Shown: positions 45,711-55,900 of the stretch, in pieces | Layout of the letters: each line of letters opens with the position of its first letter | How positions within the stretch are numbered: position 1 is the stretch's first letter | Assembly: GCA_024123955.1 (NCBI GenBank) | Contig: CP099652.1 | Span: 2,108,001 to 2,172,000, forward strand | DNA length: 64,000 nt | Direction of reading: 5' to 3' | Source of the DNA: Oxalobacteraceae bacterium OTU3CINTB1 | GTDB lineage: Bacteria; Pseudomonadota; Gammaproteobacteria; Burkholderiales; Burkholderiaceae_D | Translations under genes and position numbers: made by a program | Notes under the pieces: generated by a model | Database searches by the model: none | What the model was told of the DNA's origin: nothing | What the model saw: the letters and a program-made list of their open reading frames with translations, nothing else

Positions 45711-46061
45711 TTACGGCTGGCCGACAGGCGGCGGTGCCTGGGTTCCCGGCGCCGGTGGCGGCGGCGTGTCGAGCGGCCTTTTACCCGCCGGACCGCGCGG
45801 CTTGGGTGGCGGTACAGGCTTGGCGGCGTTGCCCCGGCGGGCCTCCGCCGGTGGCGGCGGTGGCGGTGGCGCGTCCGCGCCCGGCGGTGGCGGCAAGGGT
45901 GCTCCCGGTGGTGGCGCCGGAGGCGCCGGCGGTGGCGGTGGTGGTGCAGGTTGGCCTGCAGGTGGCGGCGGTGGGGCCGGATCGGTTTGCGGCGGGGCGG
46001 CGGATGCGGCCGCAGCCAGCGACAGCGCGATGACCATCATCGGGTATTTAAGAACATTCAT
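45711..46061 (-). CDS. Proline-rich exported peptide
   Basis: A 116-residue small secreted protein. A classical signal peptide (NVLKYPMMVIALSLAAAASAA, cleavage at about residue 21) is followed by a mature part made almost wholly of Pro, Ala and Gly with runs such as PAPPPPPPAPPAPPPG and few charges until ARRGNAAKPVPPPKPRG. It probably adopts polyproline helix. The start has a strong AAGGAG site and lies about 33 bases from the predicted sigma-54 transcription start. First gene of the operon. No family recognised. Confidence 0.7.
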   Translation of the reverse strand: MNVLKYPMMVIALSLAAAASAAPPQTDPAPPPPPAGQPAPPPPPPAPPAPPPGAPLPPPPGADAPPPPPPPAEARRGNAAKPVPPPKPRGPAGKRPLDTPPPPAPGTQAPPPVGQP

Positions 46062-46104
46062 GACTATCTCCTTGTGTGATGTCGAGGGGTGGTAGTCATG
46101 ACTA

Positions 46105-46121
46105 TGCAGATAGCGTGCCAA
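46105..46121 (-). promoter_or_regulatory. Sigma-54 promoter of the 46061-42458 operon
   Basis: On the minus strand TTGGCACGCTATCTGCA matches the TTGGCACG-N4-TTGCA consensus apart from one C. The key GG (-24) at 46119-46118 and GC (-12) at 46107-46106 are separated by exactly 10 bases. It faces the proline-rich peptide gene and lies just after the gene for a sigma-54 activator. Confidence 0.85.
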
Positions 46122-46167
46122 GCCCGCGAGCCGCTGTTTGCGCGGCCGCGTACCCGGGGTGTCCGCT

Positions 46168-46206
46168 GGTGTTACACCCGGGTGTCAATGGAACGGACAG
46201 GTGTCC
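46168..46206. promoter_or_regulatory. Candidate enhancer (activator binding) palindromes
   Basis: GGTGTTACACC (46168-46178) is a perfect palindrome about one T, and GGACA-GG-TGTCC (46195-46206) is a second one. They lie 50-90 bp upstream of the sigma-54 promoter, the usual place for NtrC-type activator dimers. Confidence 0.55.
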
Positions 46207-46213
46207 GGCAGCG

Positions 46214-47571
<1,358 letters not shown>

Positions 47572-47581
<10 letters not shown>

Positions 47582-48918
47582 GGCAGCTCCAGTTCGATGC
47601 GGGTACCGCTGGCCTGCTGGTCGCCAAGCGCTACCTGGCCGCCGTGGGCCTGGATCACTTCGCGCACCACGGCAAGTCCCAGCCCGGTGCCGCCATCGCG
47701 GCCGGTGACGAGCGGATCGAACAGCGTGGCGCGCAGCGCGGGCGGCACGCCGCTGCCGTCGTCGGCCACCCACAGGCGCAGCACCGCGCCATCGCGCGCC
47801 GCGCCAAGCTGAATATGGCCACCGGCGGCGGTGTGGGCCAGCGCGTTCAATACCAGGTTGTCGATCACGCGTTCCATTTGTCCCGGGTCGAACAGCGCCG
47901 CGGCGCGCGCGGCCTCGTCGAGGCCCGGCTGCAGGTCGAGGCTGAGCGTCACGCCAAGATCGGCGGCCGCTTCTGCGTGCTGCCGGACGCGCTGTGTGAG
48001 CCAGTCCGCCATCGCCACAGGCGCGCGTTGTGGATGGAAGGAGCGCGTCAACGCGAGCAGGCTGGCCACCAGCGTTTCGAGCCGCTGTACTTGCGCCAGC
48101 GTGGTGTGCAGCGCCGCCTCCGTGCGCGCCTGGCGCCGCTCCGGCGGCGCCGCCAGGGCGTTGTCCACCTTCATGCGGATGGTGCCGAGCGGGTTGCGGA
48201 TCTCATGCGCCAGGCCGGCCGCCAGGCCGCCCAGTGCGGCCATGCGCTCGCTGGCCACCAGCAGCGCCGACAGGCGTTGCGCCTCGCGTCCCCACCGCGT
48301 GAGCAGCAGGGCGAAGCCGGCGCCGGCCAGCACCAATGAGCCCAATAGCAAGCTGAGGGCCAGGATCAGATGCCGGAGCGCGCCATCGGCGATGGTCGCC
48401 ACCCGGGTCAGGGTCCAGCCGGCGACGTTGGCGGCCACCGGGCAGGCGCTGTAGACGACCGCCTCGCGCAATCCCGGCCGCACCTCGTCGACGGCGGCGC
48501 TGGCGGCCAGCGCCTGCTCCGACAGCGCCGCGAGCCGGGGGGATTCGGCCGCCGGCACGTCGGTCTTGGCGCCGCTGCCGTCGTAGGTCGGGAAGGCGTA
48601 GGCGAACACGCCGCGCTGCCGGTCCCACAGGCCGCCCTCGACGCCGGCGTCCTCGCGCAGGGCCATGTCGACGATGGCGCGCGCCGTCGCGGTGTCGCCC
48701 GTGGCGCCGACGTCGATGCGTTCGCCGCCGGCGCGCATGATCTGGCACAGCACGGCGGCGCGCGCGCGGGCCGCCGGAATCTGCCAGTCGGCGCCCTGGC
48801 GGCCCAGTTGCAGCAGCAACCAGACCAATAGCAGGACCATGGCCGCGATGGCCGTCCAAAGCCACAGCAGATCGCGTTTTAACATTCCGCCCAGCGCCAC
48901 ATCGATCTTTCGTATCAT
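47572..48918 (-). CDS. Sensor histidine kinase, membrane-bound
   Basis: A 448-residue kinase. TM1 (about 18-40, WLWTAIAAMVLLLVWLLL) and TM2 (about 200-225) enclose a periplasmic sensor of roughly 155 residues with two cysteines (AVLCQIMRAG and YSACPVAAN). The H-box is GLAHEIRNPLGTIRM, then the N-box NLVLNALAHT, G1 VADDGSGVPP and G2 GGTGLGLAVV. It transfers phosphate to the regulator whose gene overlaps its 3' end. Signal unknown. It is divergent from copA, so a metal link is possible but unproven. Confidence 0.92.
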
Positions 48919-48990
48919 GTTGATATGCCGATTGTAGCGGCAATCCCGGCGGTTTCCGTGCGCGACCGGACGCGCACCGCGAAAAAGTGC

Positions 48991-49021
48991 TTGACCTTCC
49001 AATCGTGGGATACTTGAAGCT
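48991..49021 (+). promoter_or_regulatory. CueR-type promoter of copA
   Basis: TTGACC (48991-48996) is followed by TTCCAATCGTGGGATACTT, a 19-base spacer that resembles a MerR-family dyad, with the left half (CCTTCC) strong and the right half weaker. The -10 box is poor, as expected for a promoter needing activator-driven twisting. It shares TTGACCTTCC with the copZ promoter at 58962-58932. Confidence 0.65.
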
Positions 49022-49053
49022 AGCGTCCATAACCTGCCATTCGAGTGAACATC

Positions 49054-51285
49054 ATGACTTCAACCGCTGAAAAAACAGTCTCGCAATCGATCAAAATCGA
49101 GGGCATGAGTTGCGCCTCCTGTGTCGGACGCGTGGAGCGCGTGCTCGCCGCCGTGGAGGGCGTCGACCAGGTCAGCGTCAACCTGGCCACCGAGATGGCG
49201 CGCGTGGAGTCGGCGCATCCGATCGATTTCGGCGTGCTGCAACAGGCGATCGACAAAGCCGGCTACCAGGCCAAGCCCGCACCGGCGCCTTTCGCTCCCG
49301 CCGCCCCGGCGGTGATCGCCCCCGGCGCCAGCGGCTACGCCGTGCTGCTCGCGGCGCTATTGTCGTTGCCGCTGGTGCTGCCGATGCTGCTCGAACCGGC
49401 CGGTGTCCATTGGATGCTCGACGGCCGCATTCAATTCCTGCTGGCGACGCCGGTGCAGTTCTGGCTCGGCGCGCGCTTCTACCGGGCCGGCTGGCTGGCC
49501 GCGCGCGCCCGCAGCGGCAATATGGATTTGCTGGTGGCGATCGGCACCAGCGCCGCCTACGGTTTGAGCGTCTACCAATTGCTGACCGCCACCTCCGCCA
49601 TGCCGCATCTGTATTTCGAGGCGTCGGCCGTCGTCATCACGCTGGTGTTGCTGGGTAAATGGCTGGAGGCGCGCGCCAAGCGGCAGACCACGTCGGCGAT
49701 CCGCGCGCTGCAGGTGCTGCGGCCGGAATCTGCGCGTGTGCGGCGCGGCGACCAGGATGTCGATGTGCCGATCGCGCAGGTGCTCCCCGGCGAGATGGTG
49801 GTGGTGCGGCCGGGCGAACGCATCGCCGTCGACGGCGTGGTGGTCGAAGGCGCCAGCCACGTGGACGAAGCGCTGATCACCGGCGAGAGCCTGCCCGTGG
49901 CACGCCACGCAGGCGATCGCGTGACCGGGGGCGCGATCAACGGCGAAGGCATGCTGCTGGTGCGCGTGACGGCGGTCGGCGCCGAAAGCACCCTGGCGCG
50001 CATTATCCGCCTGGTGGAGGACGCGCAGGCGGCCAAGGCGCCGGTGCAGCATCTGGTGGACCGCGTCAGCGCGGTGTTCGTGCCGGTGGTGCTGGTGCTG
50101 GCGCTGTTGACGTTGGTGGGCTGGTGGCTGGCGTCCGGCGATGGCGAGATTGCCATCATCAACGCGGTGGCGGTGCTGGTGATCGCCTGTCCGTGCGCGT
50201 TGGGACTGGCCACGCCCGCCGCCATCATGGCCGGCACCGGCGTGGCCGCGCGCCACGGCATCCTGATCAAGGATGCGGAGGCGCTGGAGCTGGCGCACCG
50301 CATCACCACCGTGGCCTTCGATAAAACCGGCACGCTGACCGAAGGAAAACCGTCGCTGGCGGTGTGCGAGCCGGTGCCCGGCACCATCGACAAAACGCGC
50401 CTGCTGCAGTTGGCGGCCGCGGTGCAACGGGGCAGTGAGCACGCGCTGGCCCGCGCGGTGCAGCAAGCCGCCGAAGGAGAATCGGCCGATGCGATGACCG
50501 CCGCCGACATCAGCGCCTTGCCGGGACGCGGCGTCGCCGCCACGGTCGACGGCATGCGGCTGATCCTCGGCAGCACGCGCCTGATGGCGGAGCAGGGCGT
50601 CGCGCTCACCGCGCTGGCGGCGCGCGCCGCCGAACTTGAACAGCAAGGATTGACCGTCTCGTGGCTTGCCGCGCAGTCGCCGCAACCGGCCCGCTTACTG
50701 GGTTTGCTGGCCTTCGGCGACCGTATCAAGCCGCAGGCCCGCGCCGCGATCGAAGCGCTGCACGCGCTGAATATCGAGACCGTGCTGCTCACAGGGGACA
50801 ACCAGGGCAGCGCCGATCACGTGGGTGCGACGCTTGGCATCCAGCGGGTGATCGCCAACATGCTGCCGGCTGATAAAGCGGCCACCATCGGCGCCATGAA
50901 GCGGCATAACCAGTGCATCGCGATGGTCGGCGACGGCATCAACGACGCGCCGGCGCTGGCCGCCGCCGATGTCGGCATCGCCATGTCCGGCGGCACCGAC
51001 GTCGCCATGCATGCCGCCGGCGTTACGTTGATGCGCGGCGATCCGGCGCTGGTGGCGGCCGCCATCTCGATCTCGCGCCGCAGCTATAGCAAAATCCGCC
51101 AGAATCTTTTCTGGGCTTTTATCTATAACCTGGTCGGCATTCCGCTGGCCGCCTTCGGCTTGCTCAACCCGATGGTTGCCGGCGCCGCGATGGCGCTCAG
51201 CTCCGTGAGCGTGATCAGCAACGCGCTGCTGCTGCGCCGCTGGAAGCCGCAGGCGCAACCGGCTGATGAAGGAGGGAAGGTATGA
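49054..51285 (+). CDS. copA: Copper-exporting P1B-type ATPase
   Basis: A 743-residue pump exporting Cu(I) from the cytoplasm. One N-terminal metal-binding domain has GMSCASC (residues 17-23). Eight membrane segments are present, with the transport motif CPC at 379-381 ([11 protein letters not shown]). The actuator TGES (276-279), phosphorylation DKTGT (423-427) and [10 protein letters not shown] hinge motifs are intact. The ATG at 49054 is used; GTG 49045 is three codons earlier. Its stop overlaps the start of cueR by ATGA. Confidence 0.95.
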   Translation: MTSTAEKTVSQSIKIEGMSCASCVGRVERVLAAVEGVDQVSVNLATEMARVESAHPIDFGVLQQAIDKAGYQAKPAPAPFAPAAPAVIAPGASGYAVLLAALLSLPLVLPMLLEPAGVHWMLDGRIQFLLATPVQFWLGARFYRAGWLAARARSGNMDLLVAIGTSAAYGLSVYQLLTATSAMPHLYFEASAVVITLVLLGKWLEARAKRQTTSAIRALQVLRPESARVRRGDQDVDVPIAQVLPGEMVVVRPGERIAVDGVVVEGASHVDEALITGESLPVARHAGDRVTGGAINGEGMLLVRVTAVGAESTLARIIRLVEDAQAAKAPVQHLVDRVSAVFVPVVLVLALLTLVGWWLASGDGEIAIINAVAVLVIACPCALGLATPAAIMAGTGVAARHGILIKDAEALELAHRITTVAFDKTGTLTEGKPSLAVCEPVPGTIDKTRLLQLAAAVQRGSEHALARAVQQAAEGESADAMTAADISALPGRGVAATVDGMRLILGSTRLMAEQGVALTALAARAAELEQQGLTVSWLAAQSPQPARLLGLLAFGDRIKPQARAAIEALHALNIETVLLTGDNQGSADHVGATLGIQRVIANMLPADKAATIGAMKRHNQCIAMVGDGINDAPALAAADVGIAMSGGTDVAMHAAGVTLMRGDPALVAAAISISRRSYSKIRQNLFWAFIYNLVGIPLAAFGLLNPMVAGAAMALSSVSVISNALLLRRWKPQAQPADEGGKV

Positions 51286-51674
51286 ATATCGGACAAGCGG
51301 CCAGCGCCACCGGCGTCTCGGCCAAGATGATCCGCTACTACGAGAGCATCGCGCTGATTCCGCCGGGGCGGCGCAGCGAATCGGGCTACCGAATCTATGG
51401 CGAGAACGACCTGCACGCGCTGCGCTTCGTCAAGCGCGCTCGCACGCTTGGCTTCTCGCTCGACCAGATCCGCGACCTGCTGTCGCTGTGGCAGAACAAG
51501 GAACGCGCCAGCGCCGACGTGAAAAGAATCGCCCTCGGCCATGTCGAGGAGCTCAACCAGCGCATCGCCGAACTGACCGAAATGCGCGACACGCTGCAAA
51601 CGCTGGCGCGCTGTTGCAAGGGCAATGACCGGCCCGATTGTCCGATTCTCCAAAGCCTCGCCGATCCGAAATAG
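51282..51674 (+). CDS. cueR: Copper-responsive MerR-family regulator
   Basis: A 130-residue MerR activator. The winged helix ([21 protein letters not shown], then [11 protein letters not shown]) leads to a dimer helix. The metal loop holds Cys111, Cys112 and Cys120 ([10 protein letters not shown]); Cys112 and Cys120 fit the C-x7-C pair of CueR that binds Cu(I) in linear fashion. It is coupled to copA and should activate the promoters at 48991 and 58962. Confidence 0.93.
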   Translation: MNIGQAASATGVSAKMIRYYESIALIPPGRRSESGYRIYGENDLHALRFVKRARTLGFSLDQIRDLLSLWQNKERASADVKRIALGHVEELNQRIAELTEMRDTLQTLARCCKGNDRPDCPILQSLADPK

Positions 51675-51717
51675 CCTGGGCATCCCGGCGTATCTGTCCG
51701 GCCGTCCCGGAACCACG

Positions 51718-51723
51718 TATAAT
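51718..51723 (+). promoter_or_regulatory. -10 box upstream of the cobalamin riboswitch
   Basis: A perfect TATAAT lies about 7-10 bases before the first paired region of the riboswitch. No strong -35 was found. Confidence 0.55.
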
Positions 51724-51731
51724 CGCCACGT

Positions 51732-51919
51732 TTTGGTGCCCGCGCGTCCGTCTGGATGCGCAGTTAAACGGGAAACATGGCGCTGGCCCAGCCAGCCAAC
51801 ATGTGCTGCCCCCGCAACGGTAAACAAGCGTCGTCGCCGACGACTATCCGCCTCGCTACACCACTGTGCTTTTGCATGGGAAGGTCAGGTGGATTTGCTT
51901 GCGAGCCCGGATACCGGCC
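51732..51919 (+). ncRNA. Cobalamin (vitamin B12) riboswitch
   Basis: The leader carries the hallmarks of the class in order: GGTGCCCG at the 5' stem, CAGTTAAACGGGAAACA (51761-51777), the core CTGCCCCCGCAACGG (51806-51820), and the B12 box GAGCCCGGATACCGGCC (51903-51919). It senses adenosyl- or aquocobalamin. A terminator follows at once, so bound B12 should switch off the three genes downstream. Confidence 0.93.
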
Positions 51920-51927
51920 AAAGAGGT

Positions 51928-51950
51928 GGAAGCGCCCAGGCGCTTCCTTT
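51928..51950 (+). terminator. Terminator in the riboswitch expression platform
   Basis: GGAAGCGC (51928-51935) and GCGCTTCC (51940-51947) pair around a CCAG loop, with a short T tract after. It lies nine bases beyond the B12 box and about 23 bases before the first start codon. Confidence 0.75.
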
Positions 51951-51972
51951 CAATCCGCTCACGGGGAGGTGA

Positions 51973-52599
51973 GTGGCTTGCTTCTGTCGCTGGATCATTC
52001 AAATGCCTAACCTGCCTGCCGACGCGGTCATCCGCTCGATCGAGACGCTGCTGTACTCCATTTCCAACGTGCTGTATTTGCCCGTGCTGGCGGGGATCGC
52101 CGCGCTGACCTTGTACATGCTGGTGTGCTTCGGCACCTTCGGCGCCGAATGGATCGAGCGCCGGCGCGGCGTGCGCATGCTGGTGGCGACCGCCCGCCAC
52201 GACATGGCGGCCGTGCTGACCGCGCAGGAGGGCGAGCCGGGACTCGATGCGCGGCTCGAGCGCGTGGTGCAGCGCGCCGACGCCGCCGGCGTGCGCCGCC
52301 TGGACGGCGTGCGCTTTGTAGTGCGGGTCGGCCCGGCGCTCGGACTGATGGGCACCCTGATCCCGATGGGTATTTCACTGGCCGGTCTGGCGCAGGGCAA
52401 TTTGCCGAAGATGGCCGAATCGATGACCACCGCCTTCACCGCCACCGTGGTCGGCCTGGCGTGCAGCGTATGCGCCTATGTTCTGAGCCTGGTGCGCGAG
52501 CATTGGCTGCGCAGCGACCTGACCGACATCGCCTACGCCGCCGAAACCATGCTGGCGACGCACGCGAACAAACCGCACCTGATGCGCGTGGAGGCCTGA
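51973..52599 (+). CDS. MotA/TolQ/ExbB-type proton channel protein (HmuU-like)
   Basis: A protein of 208 residues from GTG 51973 (GGGGAGG four bases upstream), or 198 from ATG 52003, which lacks a clear ribosome binding site. Three membrane segments are visible, near residues 33-56 (VLYLPVLAGIAALTLYMLV), 118-138 (VGPALGLMGTLIPMGISL) and 150-172 (FTATVVGLACSVCAYVLSL), with the long cytoplasmic loop after TM1 as in TolQ/ExbB. The second and third helices carry the Gly/Pro/Thr pattern of proton-channel subunits. It is the first gene behind the B12 riboswitch and is followed after one base by the DUF2149 gene. Confidence 0.88.
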   Translation: MACFCRWIIQMPNLPADAVIRSIETLLYSISNVLYLPVLAGIAALTLYMLVCFGTFGAEWIERRRGVRMLVATARHDMAAVLTAQEGEPGLDARLERVVQRADAAGVRRLDGVRFVVRVGPALGLMGTLIPMGISLAGLAQGNLPKMAESMTTAFTATVVGLACSVCAYVLSLVREHWLRSDLTDIAYAAETMLATHANKPHLMRVEA

Positions 52600-52600
52600 T

Positions 52601-52942
52601 ATGGCGATGCGATTTATGAACCGCCACCGCTACAGCCGCATCGGCGAGCACACCGAGGACCCGCTGGCCGGCGTCGCCAACCTGTTCGACGCCAGCATCG
52701 TCTTCATCGTCGCCATGATGCTGGCGCTGTTCTCGGCCTGGAACATGATGGACCTGCTGGACCCCAATTCCGAAGTCACCATCGCCAAGAAGAGCGCGGA
52801 CGGCCGCGTCGAGGTGCTGACCAAGAAGGGCGCCGAGATCACAGTGAGCCGCGTCAGCGACAAGCCGTTGTCCGGTTCCGGCAAACGCCTGGGCACCGCT
52901 TACCAGCTGCCGGACGGGAAGGTCGTGTATGTTCCGGAATAA
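52601..52942 (+). CDS. DUF2149 protein, ExbD-like single-pass partner (HmuV-like)
   Basis: A 113-residue protein with a cytoplasmic N-terminus, one membrane helix at about 30-50 (DASIVFIVAMMLALFSAW) and a periplasmic C-terminal part. The Asp30 at the membrane entrance is placed like the proton-path Asp of ExbD/TolR. NLFDASIVFIVAMM and the VEVLTKKGAEIT stretch fit DUF2149. It overlaps the CobN-like gene by 14 bases. Confidence 0.82.
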   Translation: MAMRFMNRHRYSRIGEHTEDPLAGVANLFDASIVFIVAMMLALFSAWNMMDLLDPNSEVTIAKKSADGRVEVLTKKGAEITVSRVSDKPLSGSGKRLGTAYQLPDGKVVYVPE

Positions 52943-55900
52943 GCGTTTTGGGACACTGGAAGTTGTTTTACTGCTGCTGATCTCCTTCTTCATCGTCGGC
53001 TACGTGCATTCGGCGCAGGCGCCGCGCACGCTGGCGCTGATGCTCGGTGACGTCGAGTCGCGGCCGGCGGTGCTGGCGGTGCGCGGATTGCAGGCGGAGC
53101 TCAAGGAGCTCAATGTCGTCATCCGCATCATTCCCAACAACGGCATGACGCAGGCCGACCGCAATGCGCTGGCCAGCGCCGATGTCGCGATCGTCAACGC
53201 CAAGGGCAGGCTGGCGATGGCGGGACTCAAGGATGAATTGCAGGCGCTGAGGAAGTCGCGTCATCCGGTGTTCGCCGTCGGCGGCGCCATCGACGACAGC
53301 ATCCGCGAGATGGGCGTCCAGGACGACAAGACCATCCAGCAGTATCATAGCGAGGGCGGCATCGAGAACATGGGCAACCTGCTGCGCTATATCTTGCGCC
53401 AGCATTTCGGCGCGACGCTGGCGGTGTCGCCGGTGCACGCGATGCCGGACGTCGGCCTGTACGACGTCGCGGCCAACCGCACCTACAGCAGTTACGAGCA
53501 TTATTTGCAGGGCTATGCCAACTACAAGACCGGCGCGCCGTGGATCGCGGTGCCGTTCTATCGCGCCAGCCTGGTGGCGGGGCAAACCTTGCCACTGGCG
53601 GCCATCGTCGCCCGGCTCGAAGCGAGTGGCTACAACGTGCTGCCGGTGTTCGGCTATCCATACGACGTGCCGCTGCGCTTCCTGCTCGACGAAAACGGCA
53701 AGAGCCGCGTGGAGCTGATCGTCGCGCTGGGCATGAAGGTCGGCGGCACCGCCAACACGGGCGCGCTGCTCGACAAGATCGGCGTCCCGGCAATCAACGC
53801 CATCACCTTGAGCCAGCACACCGCGGCGCAATGGCGCGAATCGAAGATCGGCCTCGATATCATCGAGCGCACCTGGCAGTTGGCCGGTGCCGAGATGGCC
53901 GGACTGATACAGCCGACGGTGGTCGCCAGCCGTGAACGCATCAGCGATGCGCAGACCGGGCTGGCCTACGTCGAGGAGACGCCGATCCCGGAACGGATCG
54001 AACGCCTGAACGAGCGCGCGGCCGCCTGGCTGGCCTTGCGCCAAAAGGCCAACGGCGACAAGCGCATCGCCATGATCTACTTTAACTACCCGCACGGTTC
54101 CGAAACCATCGGTGCGGCGTATCTGAACGTGCTGCCGGAGAGTTTGTGGCAGATCGTCCAGCGCCTGAAACGCGACGGCTATCAAACGGGTGATGCGCTG
54201 CCGGCCGGCGAGGGCGAGCTGCAAGGCGAGATCCAGCAGTGGGGCAATTACCCCGGCAAGTCCAAAGGCGACTACATGACGGGCCTGAAGCATCTGGCCG
54301 AGAGCGGCCAGGCGCTGCTGGTGCCGCTGTCAGACTACCAGGCATGGTTCGCCAAAATGCCGCAAACGCTGCGCGATTCCATCCTGGCGTCATGGGGCAA
54401 GCCTGAAAGCGCGCCGGTTCTGTGGCGCGACGCCAAGGGCGAGGCTTTCTTCGTCTATCCGGCGCGCCGCTTCGGCAATGTGCTGATGGCGCCGCAGCCG
54501 GGCCGCGCCTGGGAGCAGAACCTGGAGAAGCTGCACAACGAAGTGAGCATGCCGCCGAGCCACGAGTACATCGCCTTCTATTTGTGGCTGCAAAAGGGCT
54601 TCCAGGCCAACGCGGTGATGCACATCGGTACCCACGGCACGCAGGAATGGCTGACCGGTAAAGAGGCCGGCCTGTCCGAGGACGACCCGACCGAAGCGCT
54701 GATCGGCGCCATGCCGAATATCTATCCGTATGTGATGGATGACGTGGGCGAGGGCATACAGGCCAAGCGGCGCGGCATGGCCACCATCATCGACCACATG
54801 ACGCCACCGTTCGATATCGCCGGCCTCAATCCCGACTTGCGCGAGCTTGGCGCGCTGCTTAACGACTACCGCGTGGCCGAACAAAAAAGCCCGCTGCTGG
54901 CGCGCAGCCATCTGCTGGCGCTGAACCGCGTCGCGTCCAAAAGCGGCGTATTGAAGGACATGAAAAAGACCGAGCTCAAAACCGAAGCCGATATGGAGGC
55001 GCTGGAAGAGTATCTGGACGATACCGGCAACAAGCTGACGCCTTTCGGCCTGCACACCTTCGGCGTGGCGCCGACTGCGGAGCGGCGCAACGCCACCGCG
55101 CGCGCGGTCGTCAGCCTTGATGCCGGCGCCAGCGCCGAGCAGAAAGCCAAACGCATCGCGCAGCTGGAGAGCGATATCGAGCGCAGCGCGGCGCTGGAGC
55201 TGGACCGGTTGATGGAGGCGCTGTCGGGCCGCTACATCCCGGCCGGCGCCAGCGCGGACCTGGTGCGCAATCCGGACGCGCTGCCGACCGGCCGCAATTT
55301 CTTCGGCCTCGATCCGTCGCGCATTCCCAGCAAGACCACTTACGAGGCGGGCGCCAAGCTCGCGCTGCAACTGGTCGACGACTACCGCAAACGCCATGGC
55401 GTGTACCCGGACAAATTGAGCATGAACCTGTGGGGCGTGGAGACCTCGCGCCACGAGGGCATCATGGAGGCGCAGGCGATGGCGCTGATGGGCGTGCGTC
55501 CGACCTGGGATGAACGCGGTCGCGTGACTGGCGTCGAAGCGCTCACTCGCAAGGAACTCGGACGTCCTCGTGTCGATGTCACCTTGATTTCGTCGGGCCT
55601 GTTCCGCGACCTGTTCGGCAACCTGCTGGCGTTGATGGACAAGGCGGCTCAATTGGCGCAACAACAGGACGATCTGGGCGCTGCCGCCGACGCCGGCCAG
55701 TCGGGCAACGTGATGCAGGAGCACAGCCGCAAGACCGCTGTCGCGTTGCAGGCGACCGGCATCTCCGCCGACGAGGCGCGGCGCATGGCGTCGGTGCGTA
55801 TTTTCGGCGTGCCGAGCGGCGCTTATGGCACGCAGATCGAAAAACTGATCCCGCTGACGAACGCCTGGAAGAACGAAAAGGAAGTGGCGGACGTGTTCAT

